Of a stretch of 38,393 nucleotides of DNA, positions 1 through 7,772 are shown piece after piece (positions within the stretch are counted from its first letter, which is position 1; the number at the start of each line of letters is the position of its first letter). The translations under genes were made by a program, and so were the position numbers. The stretch covers positions 1 through 38,393 of the forward strand of contig FOEK01000026.1 of the NCBI GenBank assembly GCA_900110635.1. The letters are read 5' to 3'. The stretch comes from Lachnospiraceae bacterium NE2001. Its GTDB lineage: Bacteria; Bacillota; Clostridia; Lachnospirales; Lachnospiraceae. Under the pieces are notes generated by a model. The model did no database searches. It saw nothing but the letters and a program-made list of their open reading frames with translations, and was not told where the DNA came from.

Positions 1-55
1 GAACCGAAAAAGAGATATATTCCACCTATGAATCATCCTTGGAGAAGCCAGACAT

Positions 56-118
56 TTATGAGATTTGTATTATCTCAACAACATCATCTTTTTGATAATC
101 TCGAAGCTTGTATGTAGA
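56..118 (-). pseudogene. possible acetyltransferase-like N-terminal scrap
   Basis: On the minus strand the frame reads KLRDYQKDDVVEIIQIS and then stops; further stops follow in the same frame toward the window edge. The pattern resembles the first beta-strand and helix of GNAT acetyltransferases, but there is no in-frame ATG and no core motif. It may be the broken beginning of a gene whose remainder lies beyond the window. The identification is weak. Confidence 0.2.
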
Positions 119-119
119 T

Positions 120-272
120 GGTGCGGGAACGGAGTCAAGGGACAGCACGCTGGATGCAAAGCATCCGGGCAGCCCTTGACGAAGTGACACGGATAATCCT
201 AATGTCCCCAGAACAGCAATAGCTGTTCCCTCGCCTTCCTGGCGAAGGACGGGGTTTGGGGCGGAGCCCCAA
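120..272. other. non-coding block with several strong hairpins
   Basis: No credible gene is visible in positions 1-357. The block is denser in GC than its surroundings and holds a run of inverted repeats. GTCAAGGG (134-141) pairs with CCCTTGAC (173-180) and encloses GGATGC/GCATCC (152-157 with 161-166). GAACAGC (211-217) pairs with GCTGTTC (222-228). CGCC (232-235) pairs with GGCG (241-244). TTGGGGC (256-262) pairs with GCCCCAA (266-272). Two ORFs cross it on the minus strand but look like by-products. It could be a structured RNA or a small mobile element; the family is not recognised. Confidence 0.5.
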
Positions 273-273
273 G

Positions 274-302
274 CATAACAAAAGCCCTGGAAAATCCAGG
301 GC
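274..302 (-). terminator. Rho-independent terminator
   Basis: An 8-bp perfect stem GCCCTGGA/TCCAGGGC (284-291 with 295-302) has a 3-nt loop and is followed on the minus strand by TTTTGTTAT. It lies 56 nt past the stop of the minus-strand gene ending at 358 and most simply terminates that gene. Confidence 0.75.
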
Positions 303-357
303 AAATGTTTTAATCATTTCGGGACATAATCAAAAATGCTTGACAGGTAAATTATAC

Positions 358-828
358 TTATTTAAGTAACAGCTCCATTTCCTCACCTAATGAAACAAGG
401 AGAGCTGACTGGCCCTGTGAAGGCTTTGTTGTAAATGGTGAGCCATAACTTGTTCTATAGCTCTCTCCATCACTTGTTGATGCTACGATGTTAGCATTAT
501 TGATCAAACCAATTCTATGAACGTTTATTTCATCAATCTTGCACTCTGCAACAGAATACTTATTGGTATGAAGCTTATATGCTATCTTAACGAACTTATA
601 TAATGTTCTGAATGTATAATAAAATACATATACAAGGAATAATGCAATAGGAATTGAAATTAATACATAGCTTACGCTTATTCTACTAAAATCTCTTGGA
701 AATAATGATACCACGAAGCAGATAAGAGCTGCATCAAGCAATGCTACAATAAACGCTGATACTATCTCTTTTGGCATAAACTCCTTCTTAATAAATAACC
801 TCTCTGAATCATTTGCCTTTCTCCACAT
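358..828 (-). CDS. hypothetical protein with two membrane segments
   Basis: A 156-residue protein not assigned to a known family. The start is placed at MWRKAND because AAAGGATG lies 7 nt upstream; an earlier in-frame ATG at 882 lacks a comparable site. After a charged N-terminal stretch there are two hydrophobic segments (about residues 21-40 and 52-72), then a basic linker and a soluble C-terminal part rich in beta-type residues, ending EEMELLLK. This suggests a small integral membrane protein with a cytosolic domain. It is followed by its own terminator and preceded by a 90-nt inverted repeat, so it is probably monocistronic. No function can be given. Confidence 0.7.
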   Translation of the reverse strand: MWRKANDSERLFIKKEFMPKEIVSAFIVALLDAALICFVVSLFPRDFSRISVSYVLISIPIALFLVYVFYYTFRTLYKFVKIAYKLHTNKYSVAECKIDEINVHRIGLINNANIVASTSDGESYRTSYGSPFTTKPSQGQSALLVSLGEEMELLLK

Positions 829-905
829 AAAATCACATCCTTTCAAGCTTAGCAGATTATATCTATTCAGATATAAGAGCAACGATTTATAAGTTAGGCA
901 TAATG

Positions 906-994
906 TTACTAGAAAACTTGCATAGAATAAACAGCCTGCAAAGTGAATATTAGGATTTTAATTCGCCAAAATAGCGAATTAGACTTTCTAGTAA
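906..994. repeat. MITE-like 89-bp inverted-repeat structure
   Basis: Perfect 10-bp outer arms TTACTAGAAA (906-915) and TTTCTAGTAA (985-994) enclose two smaller hairpins, TTGCA/TGCAA near 919-941 and AATTCGC/GCGAATT (960-966 with 974-980). It lies in the gap between two minus-strand genes. It has no T-run after the stem, so it does not look like a terminator. It may be a non-autonomous element or a folded leader RNA. Confidence 0.45.
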
Positions 995-1009
995 TTTCTA
1001 CGATATTCG

Positions 1010-1369
1010 TTATTTCTTGTTCTTCAATCTGTATTCCATCTCAAACTCTTTATACTCGTCCACCAGTTCGAGGAATTCCAGACCAAACCTGAGCTCATTT
1101 ACGATCTCAGAAAGCTTCTTATATGCAAGGCTTATGTTTAGCGCAAGCTTCGCATAGGAGTAGTCACCCTCTTCGTCCATTCCGTTAGTACTCACGTATT
1201 CCTTTACCGGAATCCACTTGGCCTGCAACTCCTGAATCTTTTCATTTACTCTATCCACCACATCAGACGCAGCCTCATACCTGCTCTTAAATGTATTAAA
1301 CTCCTTCATATCTCCATCACAGGTTTCAACGAATAGATTAATATCTGAAATAACCAGTTCCTTCTCCAT
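1010..1369 (-). CDS. small hypothetical helical protein
   Basis: A 119-residue, strongly charged protein predicted from composition to be almost wholly alpha-helical (heptad-like stretches at residues 25-55 and 75-115). It has no signal peptide or membrane segment, so it is probably cytosolic. GGGAGAAG lies 8 nt before the ATG, a good ribosome binding site. Upstream is the composite palindromic repeat at 1404-1510. The family is not recognised and no function is proposed. Confidence 0.65.
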   Translation of the reverse strand: MEKELVISDINLFVETCDGDMKEFNTFKSRYEAASDVVDRVNEKIQELQAKWIPVKEYVSTNGMDEEGDYSYAKLALNISLAYKKLSEIVNELRFGLEFLELVDEYKEFEMEYRLKNKK

Positions 1370-1403
1370 ACCACTTCTCCCCTCATACGCTTCTTACCGG
1401 CAC

Positions 1404-1510
1404 GTGCAATGGGGACTGACTTCCTTCGCTCACGCTCAGGCGCTAAAAACTTGTCTGCCACTGGCAGACAACGCGCCCATTGCACATAGGTCTGTCCCTT
1501 TTGCACATTT
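1404..1510. repeat. palindromic repeat, copy 1 (composite with insertion)
   Basis: This begins GTGCAATGGGGACTG and ends CCCATTGCAC followed by ATAGGTCTGTCCCTTTTGCACATTT. The two halves of the usual GGGGACAGTCCCC palindrome are separated by about 60 bp of extra sequence. That insert carries its own perfect hairpin, TTGTCTGCCA/TGGCAGACAA (1451-1460 with 1462-1471). It lies between the divergent genes at 1369 and 1614. Confidence 0.75.
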
Positions 1511-1613
1511 TTATCATGATTATACCACAAACGGGTCCATAAAATGATATTGTATTTGAGAATGGTGTTTGATAAACTTAACATAGTTGTTTGATAGTAT
1601 TTAATCGTATTAT

Positions 1614-3416
1614 ATGTATGGTATTTTTATGGATAAGATAAGAGAAAGAAAACATCGTAGTCAGGGCAGATCAGGCTTTAGAGTAAGCCTGCTCTTTGAG
1701 GTTGCCCTTTTCTTTATTCTTAGTATATTCATCACATATATCGCTTCACGTTATGTTTTTATAAGGGTTGCAGATCGCAGTGTACAGGCCGAAAAGGAAG
1801 CTCTTGGTGAAGGAATTACCAATGATCTGGAGTACTGTATTGAAGAATACGACTGCTATCGCTGGGTTATGCACTATTGGATCAAGCATATGAGCGAACT
1901 GGATCTGGAATATGATACTTCGGAGAAGACCGTAGAGAAGATGAAAACCCTTCGAGAGAAATATCCTGATATCGAGCTTAAGACCATTAAGTCAATTGAT
2001 ATAGAGATAATGCCATCCGAGGATCAGAAACTCATCGCAGAGATTATATTTAACGAATTACTGATGCGCATGAACGATATGAAACGTGCGTATGATGTAA
2101 AGTTCCTGTACTTCTTCTTTACCGACGATGATCTGAAGACCAATACCTATCTTATAAGTGCTTCTGATACAAACCTTATAAGAGGCACGGAGATGGGAAA
2201 TGCTTTCGTTATGGGTACTACCATACAAAATGATGCAGATAGAATTGCAGGTTATGAGAAGGTACTACGCGGCGAGACTCACCTTGTGGTCGAACAGGAT
2301 TATATAGACAGCTATAGCAAGTTCACCGTTGTAGATGGCAAGAACATAATTATCGGAACTACCTTTGAGATAGCAAAACTAAAAACTGAAGTTGAGAGCA
2401 GACTTGTCACATACACTCTGCTTTTCCTCAGTCTTCAATTTGCTCTTTCTATTATGTGCATCCTGATGATAAATCAGTTTGCTCTGAGACCGCTTAAGCA
2501 CATCACCAACAACGTGGTTGACTATACAGATACCAAGGACAGCGAACAGGTTCTGGCCAAGCTTAACAAGAGACGGTCATATAACGAGCTGGGTGTCCTG
2601 TCTGATTGTTTAGGTGAAATGATTACGGAGATCGACAACCACGTTGAAGAGATCCGGTCTATCACCGCTGAAAATGAAAGAATAAGTGCTGAGCTTGATG
2701 TAGCTACACAGATACAGGCAGATATGCTACCAAGCATATTCCCGCCATTCCCGGATATTCCGGAGATTGATGTATATGCTACTATGAATCCAGCCAAAGA
2801 AGTAGGTGGAGATTTCTATGACTTCTTTATGGTTGACGATGATCACGTTGCTTTAGTAGTTGCTGACGTTTCAGGAAAAGGAGTTCCTGCAGCACTCTTT
2901 ATGGTTATCTCTAAAACTCTTATAAAGAACAGAGCGCAGGCCGGCGGAACTCCTGCAGAGATACTTAATGATGTTAATAATCAGTTATGCGAAGGAAATG
3001 AAGCCGAGCTCTTTGTTACAGTATGGCTGGCTATAATTAATATCAGAACAGGTGAAGGTATTGCTGCAAATGCAGGACATGAGCATCCAGCACTCCGACA
3101 CGCCGGTGGAGATTTCGAGCTGGTTGTTTACAAACATTCCCCAGTTGTTGGTACCCTTGAAGGAATAAAGTACAGAGACCATACATTTAAGCTTAAACAC
3201 GGAGATAAAATCTTCTCATATTCAGACGGTGTTCCAGAAGCAACCAACAGTGAAAATGAATTATATGGCACAGACCGTATGCTGACAGCTCTAAATAGTA
3301 ATCCATATGTTGAACTTGCTGATGTTCTTCAAAACCTGAGACAGGATATGGATGAGTTTGTTGGAGAAGCAACACAGTTTGATGATATAACAATGCTTAT
3401 CTTCGAATACAAATAA
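1614..3416 (+). CDS. membrane-bound SpoIIE-type PP2C phosphatase with sensor domain
   Basis: A 600-residue protein serine phosphatase, probably dephosphorylating an anti-sigma-factor antagonist (STAS protein) in response to an external signal. One membrane segment (about 23-46) leads into an outside sensor region (47-260). A second membrane segment (about 265-285) is followed by a HAMP-like linker, a short coiled coil (about 340-370) and the PP2C domain (375-600). Catalytic metal-binding motifs are intact: GGDFYDFF (398-405), VADVSGKG (416-423), AGHEHP, YSDGVPEA and FDDITML. The start is uncertain: neither ATG 1614 nor ATG 1629 has a clear ribosome binding site, and a TATTAT box abuts 1614, so MDKIRERK at 1629 is also possible. 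Its client is not identified; the STAS-kinase at 20200-21387 is a speculative partner. Confidence 0.92.
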   Translation: MYGIFMDKIRERKHRSQGRSGFRVSLLFEVALFFILSIFITYIASRYVFIRVADRSVQAEKEALGEGITNDLEYCIEEYDCYRWVMHYWIKHMSELDLEYDTSEKTVEKMKTLREKYPDIELKTIKSIDIEIMPSEDQKLIAEIIFNELLMRMNDMKRAYDVKFLYFFFTDDDLKTNTYLISASDTNLIRGTEMGNAFVMGTTIQNDADRIAGYEKVLRGETHLVVEQDYIDSYSKFTVVDGKNIIIGTTFEIAKLKTEVESRLVTYTLLFLSLQFALSIMCILMINQFALRPLKHITNNVVDYTDTKDSEQVLAKLNKRRSYNELGVLSDCLGEMITEIDNHVEEIRSITAENERISAELDVATQIQADMLPSIFPPFPDIPEIDVYATMNPAKEVGGDFYDFFMVDDDHVALVVADVSGKGVPAALFMVISKTLIKNRAQAGGTPAEILNDVNNQLCEGNEAELFVTVWLAIINIRTGEGIAANAGHEHPALRHAGGDFELVVYKHSPVVGTLEGIKYRDHTFKLKHGDKIFSYSDGVPEATNSENELYGTDRMLTALNSNPYVELADVLQNLRQDMDEFVGEATQFDDITMLIFEYK

Positions 3417-3446
3417 TCATCTGGACTTTAGTTTTTTCTTATATGA

Positions 3447-3490
3447 AACAAAATGAGCCACACCATTTCTGGTGTGGCTCTTAATTTATC
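3447..3490. terminator. bidirectional terminator
   Basis: A perfect 11-bp stem GAGCCACACCA/TGGTGTGGCTC (3455-3465 with 3470-3480) has a TTTC loop. It is followed by TTAATTTAT on the plus strand and by ATTTTGTTTC on the minus strand. It separates the convergent phosphatase and GTPase genes and can serve both. Confidence 0.85.
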
Positions 3491-3510
3491 TAGAACAACA
3501 AAGCCATATG

Positions 3511-6186
3511 TTAGAAGCCATAGGCTCCGCGAAGAGATCTGTAATCATTTTCCAGCTGGGATGCTGTCATCAGCTTTGAGTTTTCTCCTCGTATGATCAG
3601 CTGGATCATACCGTCAGAGGTTGCAACTGTGATATCCAGATTTCTGGCATTCTCAACGGTAAAGCGGGCTATATACTGATCTGCAGTTTCCGCCTCCTTC
3701 GTAAAGACAACGTGTACTCCCAGGTAGTCCATCTTCTCCGTAATATGTCCTCGAACGTTATATGCATCGAAAACAACTATTACCTCTGTGCCCTTCATTG
3801 CTTTATATTCCGACATTATATCCAGGAGTTTGAATCTTGCGCCCTCCAGGTCAAGAGACTGCTGCTCCTTAGAAACATTTTTATTCTCAATAAGAACCTT
3901 CAGGTCCTTCCAGGCGTGAATTATATTGTAGCCGTCAACCAAAAGATACTTCTTTTTATCCAGTGTTTTAGCTGCTGCTTTACTGGCTGAACTGTTCCTA
4001 GCAGACCGATTTTCTGCCTGAATAGTGCTCTTACTCAGATAGACACGCTTGGTTCTGCGGTTCTCATTTCCAGCATTGGAATGTGTAGCACTGCGAAGTA
4101 TGTCATCTATCTCGTCTGTTCCAAGAGCCCTGTCCCTATTCTCGGCAGATCTATTCTTCTCATAACGAAGGTGTGCCTGTCTCAGAGACTCTGCTTCACG
4201 CATAAGCCTCTCGTCATCTGTCTCATCATCTGTATTAAAATACTCCGACTCTCTTGAATCCAGGTGCATCATCGACTCACACTCAAACCAAGGAACATAG
4301 TAACCAGCTCCGTGATCTATAAAGATGCTTCCAGATGGATTCTCCTTATCTGTATCTGGATCGTAGTTCTTATCTGCTATAACCTCCTCAGATACATCCT
4401 GCGGCATATCCGTATAACCAGCAAACTTAAGTTCCATGGTTCCCTGTCCTGAGGTATATTCTGTCAGCTTCGTCTGATAATCTGCGATACATCTGGCTGG
4501 GGCACAGCCAGTCAGGGAACCATCAGCATTTAGATTACATTTTCCTCCCATATCAGATATCTCAGTCATTACACGACCTACACCTTCTGTCGGAAGTGTG
4601 ATCACAAAATCGTACTGGGGCTCAAGCAGCAGGCACTCTGTCTTCATAAGTCCCTGCCTTATGGCACGCCTGACGGACTCTCGGAAGTCCTGACTGTCGG
4701 TATGTTTAAGATGTGCCTTTCCAGCAATCAGCGTAAATCTGATATCTGTGAGAGCCGCTCCCATAAGAATTCCCACTGGCAAATGATTCGTAAGTGTAGA
4801 AAGGATAGTCTTCTGCCAGTTGATTCCCAGCTCATCTACGCTGAGGTCGCTGGCCACCTCTACTCCGGTACCTCTTGGAAGAGGCTCCATAAGTATCTGC
4901 ACCTCGGAGTAATGACGCAACGGCTCAAAATGTCCATATCCGATTACTGGTGCAGCTATAGTCTCTTTATATACAAAGCTTCCCTTGGCAAAGTCAATGG
5001 ATACTCCGTACAGCTCCTGAACACGTTCCTTCAGAATCTCCATCTGAAAGACACCCATAACTGATATGCTGGCTGTATCGTCACCAGTAACCTCCAGCTG
5101 AAGCAGTGGATCTTCAGAACAAAGCTCCCTCAGCTTTGGCAGAAATACCCTAAGAGGCACATCTATAGGAAGAACTATATCGTATCTCAGGACAGGCTGG
5201 CATATAGGGGTATCATCGTCGAACTCCTCCCCAAGGCCCATACCAGCAAATGTATTATCCAGTCCAAGAAATGTTACTATATCCCCCGCCTCTGCCTTAT
5301 CTAAGCTTTCAAACCTTCCACCACTATAGCTTCTTATCTGGCTTATCTTTTCACCAGCAAGTCTTTCGTCATCTATCTCACTACGAACCGATATGCTGCC
5401 ACCGGTAATCTTTGCAAAGCTGAGCTTCTGGCCATTTTCATAGCCTATCTTAAAGACCTTTGCAGAGAAGGAGTCCTTATACAGAATATCAGGGAGCAGT
5501 TCAGTTAGTAGTGAAATGATACTATCTACATTTTCATTCTTAAGAGCAGAGCCAAATACTACTGGATGAAAGCTTCCTTTTGATAACAGGTTTACATAAT
5601 CTTGTTTTGAGATACTGCCCTCTTCAAGATACTTTTCTATCGTTTCTTCGGAAAGTGATGCTATCTCTTCTTCTTTTTCGACAAAATCAGCATATGGGAT
5701 AAAACCTTCTCCCAGCTTGTCTGATAGCTCTGAGATTATCTCAGCCTCAGGACGCAGGCACATATCCATCTTATTAACAAATACAATATACGGAACCTTA
5801 TAGTTCCTCAGCATACTGACAAGTCGCTTCGTGGATGGCGTTACACCATCTGGTCCGCTCACTAAAAGAAGAGCCAGATCAAGCACAGAAAGAACTCGCT
5901 CCGCCTCTCCAATAAAATCAGCGTGACCAGGTGTATCTATCAAAGTCACTCTTATATCATCATCAGATTTATTTAATACATTTGACCTGTCCAAAGTGCA
6001 GAGTGCCTGCTTGGACAGAATAGTAACGCCTCTCTTCTTTTCCAGAGCTTCTGTATCAAGAAAGGCGTCGCCATTATCTACTCTTCCTGCGGATCTGATC
6101 ATCCCCAGATTATAGAGAATACTTTCTGTAAGTGTTGTCTTGCCTGCATCAACGTGGGCAAGGATACCAAGTGTTAGTTTCTTCAT
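3511..6186 (-). CDS. TetM/EF-G-like ribosomal GTPase fused to a YacP (Rae1)-type NYN nuclease domain
   Basis: An 891-residue protein. Residues 1 to about 600 are a translation GTPase of the ribosomal-protection (TetM/TetW) type: P-loop AHVDAGKT (10-17), DTPGH (84-88), NKMD (138-141) and GSALKN (212-217), then EF-G-like domains II to V. A charged, low-complexity linker (about 600-740) joins a C-terminal NYN/PIN-like domain (745-890) with acidic positions D751 (VDGYN), D807 (FDAYN), D836 (TADQYI) and D858 (TSDGM), as expected for a metal-dependent RNase of the YacP family. Classical TetM proteins are about 640 residues, so the extra 250 residues are the fused part. The B. subtilis YacP protein Rae1 cuts mRNA in the ribosomal A site; delivery of the nuclease to the ribosome by the GTPase is my inference. 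GGAAG precedes the ATG. A drug-resistance role is not shown. Confidence 0.92.
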   Translation of the reverse strand: MKKLTLGILAHVDAGKTTLTESILYNLGMIRSAGRVDNGDAFLDTEALEKKRGVTILSKQALCTLDRSNVLNKSDDDIRVTLIDTPGHADFIGEAERVLSVLDLALLLVSGPDGVTPSTKRLVSMLRNYKVPYIVFVNKMDMCLRPEAEIISELSDKLGEGFIPYADFVEKEEEIASLSEETIEKYLEEGSISKQDYVNLLSKGSFHPVVFGSALKNENVDSIISLLTELLPDILYKDSFSAKVFKIGYENGQKLSFAKITGGSISVRSEIDDERLAGEKISQIRSYSGGRFESLDKAEAGDIVTFLGLDNTFAGMGLGEEFDDDTPICQPVLRYDIVLPIDVPLRVFLPKLRELCSEDPLLQLEVTGDDTASISVMGVFQMEILKERVQELYGVSIDFAKGSFVYKETIAAPVIGYGHFEPLRHYSEVQILMEPLPRGTGVEVASDLSVDELGINWQKTILSTLTNHLPVGILMGAALTDIRFTLIAGKAHLKHTDSQDFRESVRRAIRQGLMKTECLLLEPQYDFVITLPTEGVGRVMTEISDMGGKCNLNADGSLTGCAPARCIADYQTKLTEYTSGQGTMELKFAGYTDMPQDVSEEVIADKNYDPDTDKENPSGSIFIDHGAGYYVPWFECESMMHLDSRESEYFNTDDETDDERLMREAESLRQAHLRYEKNRSAENRDRALGTDEIDDILRSATHSNAGNENRRTKRVYLSKSTIQAENRSARNSSASKAAAKTLDKKKYLLVDGYNIIHAWKDLKVLIENKNVSKEQQSLDLEGARFKLLDIMSEYKAMKGTEVIVVFDAYNVRGHITEKMDYLGVHVVFTKEAETADQYIARFTVENARNLDITVATSDGMIQLIIRGENSKLMTASQLENDYRSLRGAYGF

Positions 6187-6208
6187 ATCTATCTTCCAAA
6201 CTATATAT

Positions 6209-6297
6209 TATGACACCATATGACATACGGATTGCTCCATTGCCAAAGCTTTTCTTGCTAGCAAGAAAGCTTATTGACTTATGACACTTATGTCATA
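6209..6297 (-). promoter_or_regulatory. operator-like TATGACA repeats upstream of the GTPase gene
   Basis: The heptamer TATGACA occurs at 6209-6215, 6219-6225 and 6280-6286. The last pairs with TGTCATA (6291-6297) in a perfect 7-bp dyad with a 4-bp spacer. A TATAAT (minus strand, about 6298-6303) directly abuts the dyad, which would place it over the transcription start of the GTPase gene. A second inverted repeat lies between them (AAGCTT-type arms around GCTAGC, 6247-6272). Binding by a repressor is inferred, not shown. Confidence 0.4.
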
Positions 6298-6300
6298 TTA

Positions 6301-6337
6301 TACAAAAAAATGCACCATGTAGAAAGTACATGGTGCA
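6301..6337 (-). terminator. terminator of the thiamine operon
   Basis: A perfect 11-bp stem TGCACCATGTA/TACATGGTGCA (6311-6321 with 6327-6337) is followed on the minus strand by a run of seven T. It lies just past the tenA stop codon. Confidence 0.88.
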
Positions 6338-6343
6338 CAGCAT

Positions 6344-7009
6344 TTATTTTTCTTTATACTCGTATAGAGCGTCCCAGAAACGATTTTCAAATGTAGAACA
6401 GGTTCTAAATATCTCGCAGAGTTTTTCTACCTCTTCTTCAGGTAAGTCGGCAGCCTGCTTATTTACCAGATTGATCCAGCTTTCATTTGCCCCAACATAC
6501 TCATCACTTGTATATGCATCAAACCAAGACTTATACTTGCTCTTTGCGATCATATCAGGATATCTTTCTGTCAGGACTGCTCCCAGGATTGCATAATTCC
6601 AGGAACACTGAAGTAGTGCAGTAAGTCCATAGAGAAGACCTCCCTCCTCCAGCTGGTTCTTCATGTATTCAACATATCGCAGAATTACAGGAGTTCTGAC
6701 GCAGGATTCTACATCTGCATCTGTTACTCCAAGCGCCTTCATGTTTGCAGAATGTACATTGTATGTCTCGTACTCGATAGCATCCAGAGTATTCTTAACA
6801 AAAGCAGCCACTTCTTCATCATTTGACAGTTCCAGCATTTTCTTCAGGATAACTATATAATCCTGAAGGTACAGATAATCCTGTATCATATAATTCTTAA
6901 ACAGACTATCATCAAGAGTTCCCTCAGCCATTTCAAGCGGAAATGGTTTCTCAGCTGACTCCATCCAATTAATCTCTGCTGCAATATATAATCTGTCTGT
7001 AATATTCAT
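6344..7009 (-). CDS. tenA: TenA family aminopyrimidine aminohydrolase (thiaminase II)
   Basis: A 221-residue cytosolic helical enzyme that hydrolyses aminopyrimidine breakdown products of thiamine to HMP, feeding ThiD. The TenA active-site positions of B. subtilis are matched closely: D44 and Y47 in QDYLYL, C135 and Y139 in QCSWNY, and a C-terminal glutamate (E208 in FENRFW). The length is typical. It is the last gene of the thiM-thiE-thiD-methyltransferase-tenA operon, 12 nt behind the methyltransferase gene, with AGGAGG upstream of its ATG and a strong terminator after it. It would be repressed by TPP through the riboswitch in front of thiM. Confidence 0.93.
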   Translation of the reverse strand: MNITDRLYIAAEINWMESAEKPFPLEMAEGTLDDSLFKNYMIQDYLYLQDYIVILKKMLELSNDEEVAAFVKNTLDAIEYETYNVHSANMKALGVTDADVESCVRTPVILRYVEYMKNQLEEGGLLYGLTALLQCSWNYAILGAVLTERYPDMIAKSKYKSWFDAYTSDEYVGANESWINLVNKQAADLPEEEVEKLCEIFRTCSTFENRFWDALYEYKEK

Positions 7010-7021
7010 AGCATCTACCTC

Positions 7022-7729
7022 CTACTGCTTTTCAGCAATGATTGCAACATATCCGCCGCTCTTATAGCCTTCGATTACCTCTTCCGGCTCCTCATTTGTG
7101 TACATAGGATTCTTTACAAGAGTCTGATAGAAGGAGAACTTCTCAACCCCAAGATTCTTTAATACTTCTATCTTTTCTTCAGTTGAATGCCATACACCTG
7201 ATGACGCAAGTGCAAGTGGGTATGGCAGTTCTGGCATAGCACCCTCAAGAAACTCGTGATCATATGTGTTAAGACTCTTTCCAAGAAGATACATAAAGCC
7301 AAATGCACTCTCCTTTGGAACGTCCAGAAGGATCAGCTTTCCGCCCTTCTTAACAGCCTTAAGACTCTTCTCATATACAGAAGTAAGATCCTCCATATAA
7401 CTTGAACTTCCGTTAAAATATATAATGTCATATGTTTCATCTGGAAGGTCTACATCCTCGATAAGACCGTACTTTATGATGTTGATACCACGCTTCTCAG
7501 CAATCTCACCCATATCCTTTGAAGGCTCGATACCTTCAATGTTGGATGAATCGATGTAGCTTTCAAAAAGACCGCTTCCGCAGCCTACAGAAAGAAGCTT
7601 CTTTCCGCTGATATCGCCAAGAACCTTTTTATAAAGTCTAAGCTCACTGGTAAAGAGATTATCATTTACCATAAACCATTCATCATATTTATTTGCATAG
7701 CCGTCAAATTTCTGCTTTTCGTTACTCAT
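7022..7729 (-). CDS. class I SAM-dependent methyltransferase in the thiamine operon
   Basis: A 235-residue protein with a Rossmann-type methyltransferase fold. The SAM-binding motif I is LLSVGCGSGLFE (near residue 45-56), followed by IEGIEPS (acidic end of strand 2) and YDIIYFNGSSSY (motif IV region). It is soluble. It lies between thiD (43 nt) and tenA (12 nt) with AGGAAAA before the ATG, so it is surely co-transcribed. The substrate is unknown. Its place suggests a role in handling thiamine precursors or damaged pyrimidines, but no known salvage step needs a methyltransferase. Confidence 0.85.
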   Translation of the reverse strand: MSNEKQKFDGYANKYDEWFMVNDNLFTSELRLYKKVLGDISGKKLLSVGCGSGLFESYIDSSNIEGIEPSKDMGEIAEKRGINIIKYGLIEDVDLPDETYDIIYFNGSSSYMEDLTSVYEKSLKAVKKGGKLILLDVPKESAFGFMYLLGKSLNTYDHEFLEGAMPELPYPLALASSGVWHSTEEKIEVLKNLGVEKFSFYQTLVKNPMYTNEEPEEVIEGYKSGGYVAIIAEKQ

Positions 7730-7772
7730 TATATTTTCCTCTCATTAAAACAATAATCTGCAGTTGCTTCTT

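Noticed and set aside
56-304. 82-codon minus-strand frame through the hairpin block
   Set aside because: It crosses the terminator and several stems, and its composition is not protein-like except for the last 17 residues.
3511-6186. Calling the GTPase a tetracycline-resistance gene
   Set aside because: It belongs to the ribosomal-protection superfamily but carries a nuclease domain and has no resistance context; resistance cannot be claimed from the sequence.
6247-6272. AAGCTT/GCAAGA inverted repeat as a terminator
   Set aside because: There is no T-run on either side and it sits inside the leader of the GTPase gene.
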